The translations under genes and the position numbers were made by a program. A DNA stretch of 64,000 bases from Acidimicrobiia bacterium (GTDB lineage: Bacteria; Actinomycetota; Acidimicrobiia; Acidimicrobiales; Bin134): positions 62,001 through 126,000 of the forward strand of contig JAJDUJ010000009.1 in the NCBI GenBank assembly GCA_022826705.1, in the 5' to 3' direction. Positions 7,091-15,752 of this stretch are shown one piece after another (within the stretch, counting starts at the first letter, position 1; every line of letters starts with the position of its first letter). Below the pieces are notes generated by a model. It did not search any database. It had not been told where the DNA came from and saw nothing but the letters and a program-made list of their open reading frames with translations.

Positions 7091-9541
7091 CTACCCGCGC
7101 AACCGGGCGCTGGTGGGATCGTAGATCGGCTCGCTCAGCACTTGCGCCGGGCGCAACTCGCCCACCACCCGTACCTGCAACTCGGTGCCGGGCTCGCTGT
7201 GCTCGGGGGCCAGGTAGGCAAAGCCCAAGCCCTGTCCCACGGTGTGGCCGTAGGCGCCGGTGGTGATCAGCCCCACGGGCTCGCCGTCGGCGTACACCCC
7301 GTCGCTGCCGTGGACATCGGCGTCGTCGGTGTCGATGGCCAGGTAGGCCAGCTTCCATCGGTAGGGATGGCGCCCTGATTGGGCCTGCTCCCGACGGCGG
7401 GCCAATGCGTCTCGGCCCACAAACGGCCCTTTGTCGAGCTTGACAAAGCGGTGGAGCCCGGCCTCATCGGGGCCCACGTCGTGGGTGAGGTCGCGGCTCA
7501 CCATGTACTGCTTCTCCATGCGCAGCGAGTCGAGGGCGTGATTGCCCACGTTGGCCATGCCCAGGTCTTGGCCCGCCTCCCACAACGCGTCGTACAGATC
7601 GCCCAGATCAGCCGTCGGGGCGTGCAGCTCCCAGCCCAGTTCGCCGACAAAGCCCACCCGGAGGGCCCGCACATCCACTCCGGCCACGATGATGGTCTGG
7701 GCGCTGAGCCATCGGAATGACTCATTGCCCAAGTCGGCATCGGTACATCGGGCCAGCAGCTCGCGAGCTCGGGGCCCGGCCACGGCCAGAACGCCGAGGT
7801 CCTCGGAACATACCTTCAGCTCGGCACGGGCGCCGGCCGGCCAGTGGGTCTCGAAGTACTCCCGGTCTTTCTGCTCTCCCACTGCTGCCGACACCAGATA
7901 GAAGTGGTCGTCGCCTAGCCGGGTGATGGTGGCCTCGCCCTCTATTCGCCCGGTGGGGGTGAGGAAGTAGCTGAGGGCGATCCTCCCCACCGACGGCAGC
8001 GTGTTGGTGGTGAGCCGGTCCAGCACCGCCGCGGCTTCGGGGCCGAGGATGTCGAACTTGGCGAAGGCGGTGCTGTCCAAAATGCCTACCCGCTCTCGCA
8101 CCGCCCGGCACTCCTGTGCGGCCACCGGGAACCAGTCGGTGTGGCGAAACGCCACCACATCCTCCTGGACCAGTCCGGCCGCTCCGGGGAACCACTTGGG
8201 CCGCTCCCATCCGTATACCTGGGTGAACACCGCACCCTTGTCGGAAAACCGCTGGTGCAGTGAGTTCACCCGATAGGGGCGCAGCTCGGGACGCTCCAGC
8301 CCCGGAATCGGCGTCTGATGGCGGTACTCGTAGTCTTCGGCCCCTTTGATTCGCCCATAGCGCAGCGCATCGTCGGGCGGCACGAACCCGAAGCGGCGGG
8401 CGTCGTAGCCGCGGACGCTCACCTCGGTCTCGCCGTGCACCATCCACCGGGCCAGTTCCCGCCCCAGTCCGGGCCCGTCGGCGATTCCCACCTGCACCCC
8501 CGCCATCATCCAGAAATTGGGGATGCCCGACGGCCCCAGCAGGGGCTCGCCGTCGGGAGTGTGGGCGATGGCCCCCCGGATGGCCCGTCTAATGCCCAAC
8601 GGCTCCAGCACCGGCATTCGCTCGAAGGCTCGGGCCAGCCAGTGCCCGATCCGGTCGTAGTCGGCGGGGAAGAGGGGGCTTTCCAGCGACCAGTCGGGTC
8701 CGTCGGGCCAGGCGGTCTCGGCATCGCGCTGCTCGTAGATGCCGATGAGGCCCGACATCTGCTCTTGGCGGAGATAGCCCGATACGTAGTCGTCGCGCAC
8801 CACGGGCAGCTCGTGTTCGAGGTCGGCAAACTCGGGAACCGTGTCGGTTACCAGATAGGTGTGCAAGACGTTGGCCATGGGCACCGAGAGGCCCACCATG
8901 CCCGCCACTCGATGGGCGTAGCAGCCTGCCGCGTTCACCACGTGCTCGGCCATAACAACGCCCTGCTCGGTGACCACCTCGAACGACCCGTCATCTAGGC
9001 GGCTGATGTCGATCACCCGGTTTCGGCGGCTCACCTGCGCCCCTCGGCTGCGGGCCACCGAAACCATGGCGTTCTCCGCCCCGGTGGGATCGACGTGTCC
9101 GTCGTCGGGAGTCCACACCGCGCCGATGATCGGCTCGACGTCGTAGAACGGATGGCGCTTGGCCATGAAGTCGCGGTCGGCCCACTCCATGTGGTTGCCC
9201 ACGTAGTCGGCCACGCCCAGCTGCCCCTTGAGCCAGTCCACCTCGATGGGCTGGTAGGCCACCCGGAAGCTCCCGCTGCGATGCCACGACGTGGCGATGC
9301 CGCTCTCGGCCTCCAGCGAGGCATAGAGCTCGCAGCCGTATTTGCGGAAGTAGGCCAGGGTATAGCTCGAAACCGAGTGAGTCACCTGGCCGGCGGCGTG
9401 CCAAGTAGAGCCCGAGGTCAACTCGCCCTTCTCCACCAGCAGGGTGTCGGTCCAGCCCTCGTGGGCTAGGTGGTACAGCAGGCTGGCACCGCAGATGCCG
9501 CCGCCCACAATCACCACCTGGGCTGACTCAGGCACCGCCAT
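7091..9541 (-). CDS. Dimethylglycine/sarcosine dehydrogenase-like FAD oxidoreductase with GcvT domain
   Basis: This 816-residue protein matches the length and order of dimethylglycine dehydrogenases. An FAD Rossmann motif VVIVGGGICGASLL occupies residues 9-22. TSGSTWHAAGQ follows, with His48 at the position that carries covalent FAD in the family. Then come the DAO domain, an FAO linker region and a C-terminal aminomethyltransferase (GcvT, folate-binding) domain with VGFVGELGWELH. The expected reaction is oxidative N-demethylation of dimethylglycine, sarcosine or a related N-methyl amine, passing formaldehyde to tetrahydrofolate. The frame continues upstream to 9763, but the ATG at 9541 directly precedes the FAD motif and has TACAAT 8 nt upstream. 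It is the first gene of the five-gene operon down to 3134. Confidence 0.88.
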   Translation of the reverse strand: MAVPESAQVVIVGGGICGASLLYHLAHEGWTDTLLVEKGELTSGSTWHAAGQVTHSVSSYTLAYFRKYGCELYASLEAESGIATSWHRSGSFRVAYQPIEVDWLKGQLGVADYVGNHMEWADRDFMAKRHPFYDVEPIIGAVWTPDDGHVDPTGAENAMVSVARSRGAQVSRRNRVIDISRLDDGSFEVVTEQGVVMAEHVVNAAGCYAHRVAGMVGLSVPMANVLHTYLVTDTVPEFADLEHELPVVRDDYVSGYLRQEQMSGLIGIYEQRDAETAWPDGPDWSLESPLFPADYDRIGHWLARAFERMPVLEPLGIRRAIRGAIAHTPDGEPLLGPSGIPNFWMMAGVQVGIADGPGLGRELARWMVHGETEVSVRGYDARRFGFVPPDDALRYGRIKGAEDYEYRHQTPIPGLERPELRPYRVNSLHQRFSDKGAVFTQVYGWERPKWFPGAAGLVQEDVVAFRHTDWFPVAAQECRAVRERVGILDSTAFAKFDILGPEAAAVLDRLTTNTLPSVGRIALSYFLTPTGRIEGEATITRLGDDHFYLVSAAVGEQKDREYFETHWPAGARAELKVCSEDLGVLAVAGPRARELLARCTDADLGNESFRWLSAQTIIVAGVDVRALRVGFVGELGWELHAPTADLGDLYDALWEAGQDLGMANVGNHALDSLRMEKQYMVSRDLTHDVGPDEAGLHRFVKLDKGPFVGRDALARRREQAQSGRHPYRWKLAYLAIDTDDADVHGSDGVYADGEPVGLITTGAYGHTVGQGLGFAYLAPEHSEPGTELQVRVVGELRPAQVLSEPIYDPTSARLRG

Positions 9542-9549
9542 TGGGCAGA

Positions 9550-9555
9550 ATTGTA
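9550..9555 (-). promoter_or_regulatory. TACAAT -10 element of the five-gene operon
   Basis: TACAAT on the minus strand is one base from the TATAAT consensus and lies 8 nt before the ATG at 9541. This predicts a leaderless or nearly leaderless transcript for the operon 9541 to 3134. The divergent gene begins 50 bp away. Confidence 0.6.
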
Positions 9556-9591
9556 GAGTCTCGGCACTTCCAGTACTCCGAGAGAGGCCCC

Positions 9592-10704
9592 ATGGTTCAT
9601 GCCCATCCCGGCTTGAAGAATCCCGAGTACTACGTCCCGGGGTTGCCGGCCGACTATGTGGCCCAGCGCTACGGCATCGCGCCGGACGACATCGCCAAGC
9701 TTGGCTCGGCGGAGAACCCCCATGGCGCCTCCCCCAAGGCCAGGGCTGCGGTGGCCGACGCACTCGACCGCCTCCACCTCTATCCGCCGTGGACCGCCGA
9801 GCCCCTGCGAGACAAAATCGCCGACACCTACGGCTACCAGCCCGACCAGGTGGTGTGCGGCGCGGGGGAGACCGAGATCATCTCGTTGGTCATCCGGGCG
9901 TTCTGCGAGCCCGGCGGCAAGGTGATGATGCCGGCCCCCTGTTTTCCCATCTACCACCTGTTTGCGGAGGCTGAGGGACGCATGCCGGTCTTGGTCCACG
10001 AGGCCACTCGCCGGCCCGCCATGGCGCTAGACCCCGAGGCCTACGCCGCGGCCATCGACCCCGACACCCGGATTGTGTTCATCACCAATCCGCACAGTCC
10101 GTCGGGCACCTGGCTGGAAGAGGCCGACGTGCGCCGAATCGTCGAGGCTGCCCCCCAGGCGCTGGTGGTGCTCGACGAGGCCTATGTCCACTATTCCGAC
10201 ACCTCCGGCTACATCCACCTGGCCAGGGAGTACGAGCACTTGATCGTGCTGCGGACGTTCTCCAAGGCCTTCGGACTGGCCGGGCTGCGGATCGGCTTCG
10301 GCGTGGCCGCCCGGCCGATCATCGACGCCCTCTTGGCCGTCAAGCCCACCTGGAATATGGGCCAGCTCCAGATCGCCGGCGGCGTCGCTGCCCTCGACGA
10401 CCACGAGCACGTGGCCCGCACCGTGTCCACCATCGTCGAGGCCCGCCACCACGTCCAAGGCCGCTTCGGGGAACTGGATCGGTTCCGCATGGTGCCCGAC
10501 AGCCGCTCCAATTTCTTCTTGGTCGAGATTCTCGACCCTGATACAAATTCCACCGAGGTCTTCAACGGTCTGCTCGAGCGGGGGGTGATTGTGAAGGATG
10601 GCGCGTTGTCATGGCGGGGCCTAGACGACCGCTTCCTGCGCTGTGACGTGAATTTCACCGAGCGCATGGACCGCCTGGTTGACTCCCTGGCCGATATGGA
10701 CTGA
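9592..10704 (+). CDS. HisC-like class I/II PLP aminotransferase
   Basis: This 370-residue fold-type I PLP enzyme resembles histidinol-phosphate aminotransferase. It shows AENPHG near the N-terminus, GAGETEIISL, ITNPHSPSG, VLDEAYVHYS (the Asp that contacts the pyridine nitrogen) and RTFSKAFGLAGLRIGF (the Schiff-base Lys in SKAF). No histidine genes are nearby, so a catabolic or promiscuous aromatic or imidazole aminotransferase role is as likely as HisC. The ATG at 9592 has a GAGAGAGG purine run 4-11 nt upstream; an in-frame start at 9541 would overlap the divergent gene's start. It is followed 1 bp later by the Rieske gene. Confidence 0.82.
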   Translation: MVHAHPGLKNPEYYVPGLPADYVAQRYGIAPDDIAKLGSAENPHGASPKARAAVADALDRLHLYPPWTAEPLRDKIADTYGYQPDQVVCGAGETEIISLVIRAFCEPGGKVMMPAPCFPIYHLFAEAEGRMPVLVHEATRRPAMALDPEAYAAAIDPDTRIVFITNPHSPSGTWLEEADVRRIVEAAPQALVVLDEAYVHYSDTSGYIHLAREYEHLIVLRTFSKAFGLAGLRIGFGVAARPIIDALLAVKPTWNMGQLQIAGGVAALDDHEHVARTVSTIVEARHHVQGRFGELDRFRMVPDSRSNFFLVEILDPDTNSTEVFNGLLERGVIVKDGALSWRGLDDRFLRCDVNFTERMDRLVDSLADMD

Positions 10705-10705
10705 G

Positions 10706-11785
10706 ATGGCCGAAGTGACGAGGGTGGGTTCTCGACACAATGGCCTCGATGGTCGCTACTACACCGACCCGGATGTCTTCGCCCATGAACTCGACCGCGT
10801 CTTCGCCCATGCCTGGCAACTCGTCGGACACGTATCGCAAGTGGCCTCGCCGGGGCAGGCATTCACTGCCTCGGTGGGCGACGAGAGCGTGCTGGTGGTC
10901 AACCACGATGGGGCGGTGCGCGGCCTCTACAACGTGTGCCAGCACCGCGGCCATCGGCTGGTGGAAGACGATTTCGCCGAGTTGTCGGCCATCACCTGCC
11001 CCTATCACGCCTGGACCTACGACCTCGGCGGACGGCTTGTCAATGCCCGAGGCGAAGACGTGGGCGAGCTGTGCGTGCCCTCGGTCCGCCTCGACACCAT
11101 GGCCGGATTCCTTTTCGCCAACCTCGACCCCGATGCGATTCCGCTCGAAGACACCGTTCCCGGAGTCGAGGCCGAGCTGCTGGCCATGGCCCCCGATGCC
11201 GGCCAGCGGGTGCTGACGACCCGGCGCCTCCAACTGATCAATGCCAACTGGAAGGTGGCGGTGGAGAACTACAACGAGTGCTATCACTGCCCCAACGTCC
11301 ACAAGAGCTTCACAACCAACACGGTCACGCCCGGGAGCTATCGCATCTCCCTCCGAGGGCCAACCGTCCACCACACCGCGCTGGGGCCGCCTCTGGAGTC
11401 CTTTGGTTCCACCGGCCATGTGGACGTTGGCGAGTATGGCGCCTTCTTTACCTGGCCGGTGTCCTCCATCCAGTGCTATCCGGGCCGGGTTCTCAACACG
11501 TTCCGCTGGGTGCCCCTAGCCGTCGATCAGACCCTGCTCATCCGGGAATGGTGGCTCGACCGGCCCGATCCCACTCCCGAGCAGCGGGAGGTGATCGATC
11601 GGGACTGGTCCACCACCGTGGTGGAGGACTTGAGCATCATGGAATCGGTGCAGCAGGGCGTGGCCAGCCGCGGCTACCAGCCCGGCCCCTTGATCGTTGA
11701 TCCCGGAGGGGTGGCCGGCGTCCACGCCGAGAACTCGGTACTCCATCTCCAAAAGCTGCTGCTGGACGCGCTCGATGGCCCCTGA
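10706..11785 (+). CDS. Rieske non-heme iron oxygenase alpha subunit, ECYHC (betaine/carnitine-oxygenase-like) type
   Basis: This is 359 residues. Rieske ligands are Cys78-x-His80 (CQHRGH) and Cys98-x2-His101 (CPYHAW). The mononuclear-iron site is in ENYNECYHCPNVH: His194 and His199, with Glu191 at the bridging position where most ring-hydroxylating oxygenases have Asp. From memory, a Glu there and the ECYHC string occur in the quaternary-ammonium group (CntA carnitine monooxygenase, GbcA glycine betaine monooxygenase). That subfamily and the adjacent dimethylglycine-dehydrogenase-like gene suggest oxidative demethylation of a betaine. Aromatic substrates cannot be excluded. No reductase is next to it. 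The ATG at 10706 follows the aminotransferase stop by 1 bp. Confidence 0.83.
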   Translation: MAEVTRVGSRHNGLDGRYYTDPDVFAHELDRVFAHAWQLVGHVSQVASPGQAFTASVGDESVLVVNHDGAVRGLYNVCQHRGHRLVEDDFAELSAITCPYHAWTYDLGGRLVNARGEDVGELCVPSVRLDTMAGFLFANLDPDAIPLEDTVPGVEAELLAMAPDAGQRVLTTRRLQLINANWKVAVENYNECYHCPNVHKSFTTNTVTPGSYRISLRGPTVHHTALGPPLESFGSTGHVDVGEYGAFFTWPVSSIQCYPGRVLNTFRWVPLAVDQTLLIREWWLDRPDPTPEQREVIDRDWSTTVVEDLSIMESVQQGVASRGYQPGPLIVDPGGVAGVHAENSVLHLQKLLLDALDGP

Positions 11786-13166
11786 CAACCGGTCGCCTTC
11801 CCGCTATTTGGCCGACTTCTTGGCCGGACTCACCGGCCGGGTTGAAGAACGCCTCTTGCACCAGGCGGGCGATGCCTTGGTGGACACCTTGGGCTGCATG
11901 ATTCAGGGGGCGGCCCAGCCGTGGTCGCAGGCGGCCATTGCCCATGCGCTGGCCACTGGCGGTGGCGGATCGGCCACCGTGATCGGCGCCGACAACAGCC
12001 CCGGCTCGTACACCACCCCGGCGATGGCCGCCTTTGCCAATGGATCGTCTGCTCATGCTTTCGAGCTCGACGATGTGCATGAAGAGGCCATCAGCCATCC
12101 GGGCGCGGTGGTGGTGCCAGCGGCGATGGCGTTGGCCGAGGACCTAGGGGCGACCAACCTGGATCTGCTCGAAGCCATCCTGATCGGCTACGAGGCCATG
12201 GGTCGGGCCGGCATCGCCGTCGGACCGGCGGCCCACATGCTGGCCGGATTCCACCCGACCTCGATGTCGGGGGTGTTCGGCTCGGCCGCGGCCGCGGGCC
12301 GCCTGCTGGGATTCGACGGCCAGATGATGAACCATGCCTTTGGTCTCGCCGTCTCGCTGGCTTCGGGCACCATGGAATTCGCCTCCTCCGGCGGGATGGC
12401 CAAGCGGATCCATGCCGGTCGGGCAGCCGAGGCCGGACTGCTGGCCGCTTCTCTCGCCGCCCGGGGCGTCGAGGGCGCCGACGACGGGCTGGCCGGCCGC
12501 TACGGATTCTGTCGCGTGTTCGGCGTGGAACCCCAGATTGATCTTCTGACCGACGGGTTAGGCGACCGCTGGATGATCGACGAGATCACGGTCAAGCCCT
12601 ATGCGGCGTGCAGCGACATCCACCCGCTGATCCAAGCCACCGCCGAACTCCAGGCCGAGCACCGCTTCGATCCGGCTCAGATCATCCGAATCGAGGCCGA
12701 CTGCCCCACCAAGGCGGCCACCCAGAACAACTTGGACGGCACGGCCTCGGTCATGGCCGCGCAATACTCCGCGCCCTTCAACATCGCGGCGGCCCTCCTG
12801 GCCGACCCCCGCGACCCGGCCACCTATCGGCCGGAGCGGATTGGCGACCCGGCGTTGGCCGAACTCCAGGCCAAAGTGGCGCCGCTACAGGCCGCACCAG
12901 AGTTCGACCGCACCTACGCCTGGAAGATGGGCGGCAGGGTGCGGATCACTGCGGCCCGCGGGAAAGTGTTCGAGCGGACCGTTCACGGTCAGAAGGGTTC
13001 AATGCACGACCCCCTGAGCCGCCCCGAGCTTGACGCCAAGTTCGAGCGCTTAGTGGGCGGCCTCTATCCCGCTGGTGCCGCCGACGCCATCCGACAAGCA
13101 CTCCACGATCGCCATCAGCCCGCCGCCCTTCCTAACTACATAAGAAAGCCGGGGGATCCAACATAG
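11775..13166 (+). CDS. MmgE/PrpD family protein
   Basis: This 463-residue protein belongs to the MmgE/PrpD family (2-methylcitrate dehydratase fold). Seen are GDALVDTLGCMIQGA, NGSSAHAFELDDVHEEAISHPG, the central AGFHPTSMSGVFGSAAAAGRLLG and SGGMAKRIHAGRAAEAGLLAA. The family includes 2-methylcitrate dehydratase, cis-aconitate decarboxylase and many untested members. No prpB or prpC lies nearby, so a propionate role is not supported. The ATG at 11775 overlaps the Rieske gene by 11 bp, so it belongs to the operon starting at 9592. A GC-rich hairpin follows 16 bp after its stop. Confidence 0.85.
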   Translation: MAPDNRSPSRYLADFLAGLTGRVEERLLHQAGDALVDTLGCMIQGAAQPWSQAAIAHALATGGGGSATVIGADNSPGSYTTPAMAAFANGSSAHAFELDDVHEEAISHPGAVVVPAAMALAEDLGATNLDLLEAILIGYEAMGRAGIAVGPAAHMLAGFHPTSMSGVFGSAAAAGRLLGFDGQMMNHAFGLAVSLASGTMEFASSGGMAKRIHAGRAAEAGLLAASLAARGVEGADDGLAGRYGFCRVFGVEPQIDLLTDGLGDRWMIDEITVKPYAACSDIHPLIQATAELQAEHRFDPAQIIRIEADCPTKAATQNNLDGTASVMAAQYSAPFNIAAALLADPRDPATYRPERIGDPALAELQAKVAPLQAAPEFDRTYAWKMGGRVRITAARGKVFERTVHGQKGSMHDPLSRPELDAKFERLVGGLYPAGAADAIRQALHDRHQPAALPNYIRKPGDPT

Positions 13167-13182
13167 GCGTGGTGGGGGGTGG

Positions 13183-13238
13183 CCCGGCTCAGGGCGCCCG
13201 CCGCCCGGAGCCCGTCGAGGACGGCGGGCTGGGCCGGG
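13183..13238 (+). terminator. GC-rich stem-loop after the MmgE/PrpD gene
   Basis: Bases 13183-13203 can pair with 13222-13238. An inner 8-bp stem (GCCCGCCG with CGGCGGGC) and an outer 9-bp arm (one G-T wobble) are separated by a 4-nt bulge, with an 18-nt loop. There is no T-tract, so it is not a classical intrinsic terminator. It may still end or attenuate transcription of the 9592-13166 operon before the next Rieske gene. Confidence 0.45.
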
Positions 13239-13313
13239 ACAGGACCCGCCGCCACGCCGGAGGATGGTGTGTCGAAACTTGCCAGAACCCAGAGATATGC
13301 CACGATTACCGGC

Positions 13314-14663
13314 ATGGTCGACATCGCACCCCCAGACGAAGCCGACATCCTAGGCACCGCAGTAACCGCCTCAGGCCTAGCTGCTGAAGCCCCGGTGAAG
13401 ATCCCCGTCCAGCGCTACCTCTCCGCCGAATTCGCCGAGTTGGAATACGAGAAGATGTGGCCCAAGGTGTGGCACGTGGCCTGCACCGTCGACCACATTG
13501 CCAACCCCGGCGACTGGTTCGAGCACCGCCTCGGCAAATATTCGATCATCCTGGTTCGGGGCGAAGACGGCGTGCTTCGGGGCTTCCAGAACGTCTGCCG
13601 CCACCGAGGCAACTCCATCTGCCAGGGATCGGGCACCGGCATCACCGAGCTGCGCTGCCCCTACCACCGCTGGGCCTGGGACCTCACCGGCCGCCTCCGG
13701 GAGATCCCCTCCCGCCGGGGTTTCGGCCCCGTCAGCAACGAGGACCTCCCCTTGGTGCCCGTACAGGTGGACACCTGGGCCCGCCTGGTGTTCGTGAACC
13801 TCGACCTTGACGCCGAGCCGCTGGCCCAGTGGCTGGAGGGCATCCCCGACGACATCGCCTGGGCCAACCTCGATGAGTTCCGGGGCACCTATTCCACCGC
13901 CACCCCGGCGAACTGCAACTGGAAGGTGGTCAACGAGGGCTTCTCCGAGACCTACCACGTGCAGGGCCTCCACCGGGAGATGCTGGGCAGCATCAACGAC
14001 GTCAACTCCCCCCAGCGCATCTGGGACCGCCACGGCGTGTCGTACCAGCCCTACGGCGTGCCCAGCCCCCGGCTGGGCCGCAACGTCGACGACCAGACGG
14101 TGTGGGAGTCGTTCGTGGTCACCCAGGGCGGTCGCATGGGCCCCGACTATGCCGAGCCCGGCAATCCCGTCCCCGAGGTGCCCGATGGCCAGACCCTCCA
14201 AGACGTGATCGCCCAGAAGATCAGAGATCACCAGGCCACCATGGGCGTCGACCTGTCGGGCTACGACACCGCCCAGATAACCCACCTCAGCCAGTACAAC
14301 CTCTTCCCCAACACCACGGTGCTGATCAGCGCCGACATCTTCACCGTGCTCACCGCCCGGCCCGGTCCCAACCCCGACGAGGGCGAGCTGGCCACCATCC
14401 ACCTCAGCCGGATGCCGTCGGCCGACGCTCCGTCCTCCTCGCCGGTCCATGTCACCGTGCCCATGGACCAGGCCGACTTCGGGTTCGTGCTCAACCAGGA
14501 CTTCAGCGTCATCCGCACCATGCAATCCGGCCTCCACCAGCCCGGCTTCACCCATGTGTGGCTGTCGGGCGAGGAGTGCCGCATCATCAACATGCACCGC
14601 AACCTGGAGCGCTACCTGGGCCTTGAGCCTGGCGGCTGGATACCCGCCAATCAGGCCCGGTGA
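13314..14663 (+). CDS. Rieske non-heme iron oxygenase alpha subunit
   Basis: This is 449 residues, longer than the Rieske protein at 10706 and typical of ring-hydroxylating oxygenase large subunits. Rieske ligands are in CRHRG and CPYHRW; the catalytic iron site is in NEGFSETYHVQGLH (two His four apart, with Glu at the bridging position). The substrate is not evident. Start choice is uncertain. The ATG at 13314 has no Shine-Dalgarno sequence. A GTG at 13269 has GGAGG with a 5-nt spacer, but the 15 codons between them (AAA, CTT, AGA, TAT, ATT) are unlike the rest of the gene, so ATG was chosen. It is coupled by a GTGA overlap to the APH kinase gene. Confidence 0.85.
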   Translation: MVDIAPPDEADILGTAVTASGLAAEAPVKIPVQRYLSAEFAELEYEKMWPKVWHVACTVDHIANPGDWFEHRLGKYSIILVRGEDGVLRGFQNVCRHRGNSICQGSGTGITELRCPYHRWAWDLTGRLREIPSRRGFGPVSNEDLPLVPVQVDTWARLVFVNLDLDAEPLAQWLEGIPDDIAWANLDEFRGTYSTATPANCNWKVVNEGFSETYHVQGLHREMLGSINDVNSPQRIWDRHGVSYQPYGVPSPRLGRNVDDQTVWESFVVTQGGRMGPDYAEPGNPVPEVPDGQTLQDVIAQKIRDHQATMGVDLSGYDTAQITHLSQYNLFPNTTVLISADIFTVLTARPGPNPDEGELATIHLSRMPSADAPSSSPVHVTVPMDQADFGFVLNQDFSVIRTMQSGLHQPGFTHVWLSGEECRIINMHRNLERYLGLEPGGWIPANQAR

Positions 14664-15742
14664 GCCTGCCCGAACACCCCGAGGCCATCACACCCGACTG
14701 GCTCACGGAGAACCTAGCCGAGCGCTACCCCGGCACGGTGGTCACCGCCGTGGAGGTGCTGGCCATCCATGCCGGTACCAACGCCAACGCCCGCCTCGCC
14801 ATCACTTACGACGGCGATACCGACTTGCCCACCACCATGTTCGCCAAGATCCCCCCGCTCGACCCCGACCGTAGGGCTCAGATCAACCAAACCGGCATGG
14901 GCCGCCGGGAGGCGCTGTTCTACCAGCACCTGGCCCACCGGGTGCCCATGCGCACCCTCACGCCATACGTAGCCGCCTTCGACCCCGACACTGGGGCGTT
15001 CGTCCTGTTGCTAGAAGACCTGGACAACTCAGCCAAGTCACTGCCCGACTACCAAAGCGGGGTCCCGGTGGCCTACGCCGCCGAGGCCATGGACCACTTC
15101 GCCGAGCTCCACGCCCGCTACGAGGACCCCGACCGCCGGGCCGCCGAAGCTGACTGGGTCCCGTTGGCCACCATGGGAAGCGACTACGGCGCCCGCCTGC
15201 TGCGGTACGGGCTCGACAACCACCGCGACAAGCTCACCGACGCCTTCGCCGAGATCGCCGAGCTCTACATCGATCACACTGCCGAGCTCCACAAGACGTG
15301 GGCCGCAGGTCCCATCGGCGGTCCGGCCACCGTGCTCCAAGGCGACGGCCACATCGGCAACCTGTTCGTGACCGAAACCGGCGGCCCGGGTTTCTTGGAC
15401 TGGGGCCTCATCAACGTGGGCGCCCCGATGCGCGACGTGAGCTACTTCCTCAACATGTCCATGGCCCCCGTCGACCGCCTGGCCCACGACCAAGCCCTCA
15501 TCCAGCGCTACCTCGACGCCCGCACTGCCCACGGTGCCCAGCCCATCGCGTTTGATGATGCCTGGCTCGCCCACCGCATCCACGCCGCCTACACCGTCCC
15601 CGCCAGCTGCCAAGTGGTCACCTTCCCCGAAGACGCATCCCCCGGCCGCCAAGCCTTCGCCGCCGCCTTCCTAGCCCGCTCCGAAGCCGCCCTAGCCCAC
15701 CTAAACCCCCGCCCCGCCCTCCGCAACGCTTTGGGCATCTGA
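14660..15742 (+). CDS. APH / ecdysteroid-kinase-like phosphotransferase
   Basis: This 360-residue protein has the aminoglycoside-phosphotransferase-type kinase fold. It shows an N-terminal ATP-binding half (AGTNANARLAITY, MFAKIPPL with the likely ATP Lys), LLLEDLDNSA as hinge, the catalytic loop VLQGDGHIGNLF and the metal motif FLDWGL. The catalytic base is the Asp of GDGHIGN. Such proteins phosphorylate small hydroxylated molecules; in actinobacteria many sit next to oxygenases and acyl-CoA genes. The GTG start at 14660 shares GTGA with the stop of the Rieske oxygenase. That suggests the kinase acts on the hydroxylated product, which is an inference. Confidence 0.8.
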   Translation: MSLPEHPEAITPDWLTENLAERYPGTVVTAVEVLAIHAGTNANARLAITYDGDTDLPTTMFAKIPPLDPDRRAQINQTGMGRREALFYQHLAHRVPMRTLTPYVAAFDPDTGAFVLLLEDLDNSAKSLPDYQSGVPVAYAAEAMDHFAELHARYEDPDRRAAEADWVPLATMGSDYGARLLRYGLDNHRDKLTDAFAEIAELYIDHTAELHKTWAAGPIGGPATVLQGDGHIGNLFVTETGGPGFLDWGLINVGAPMRDVSYFLNMSMAPVDRLAHDQALIQRYLDARTAHGAQPIAFDDAWLAHRIHAAYTVPASCQVVTFPEDASPGRQAFAAAFLARSEAALAHLNPRPALRNALGI

Positions 15743-15752
15743 GGTTCAAGGG

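Noticed and set aside
11775-13166. 2-methylcitrate dehydratase (PrpD) assignment
   Set aside because: No prpB or prpC in the window and the family has many other roles; only the family name is supported.
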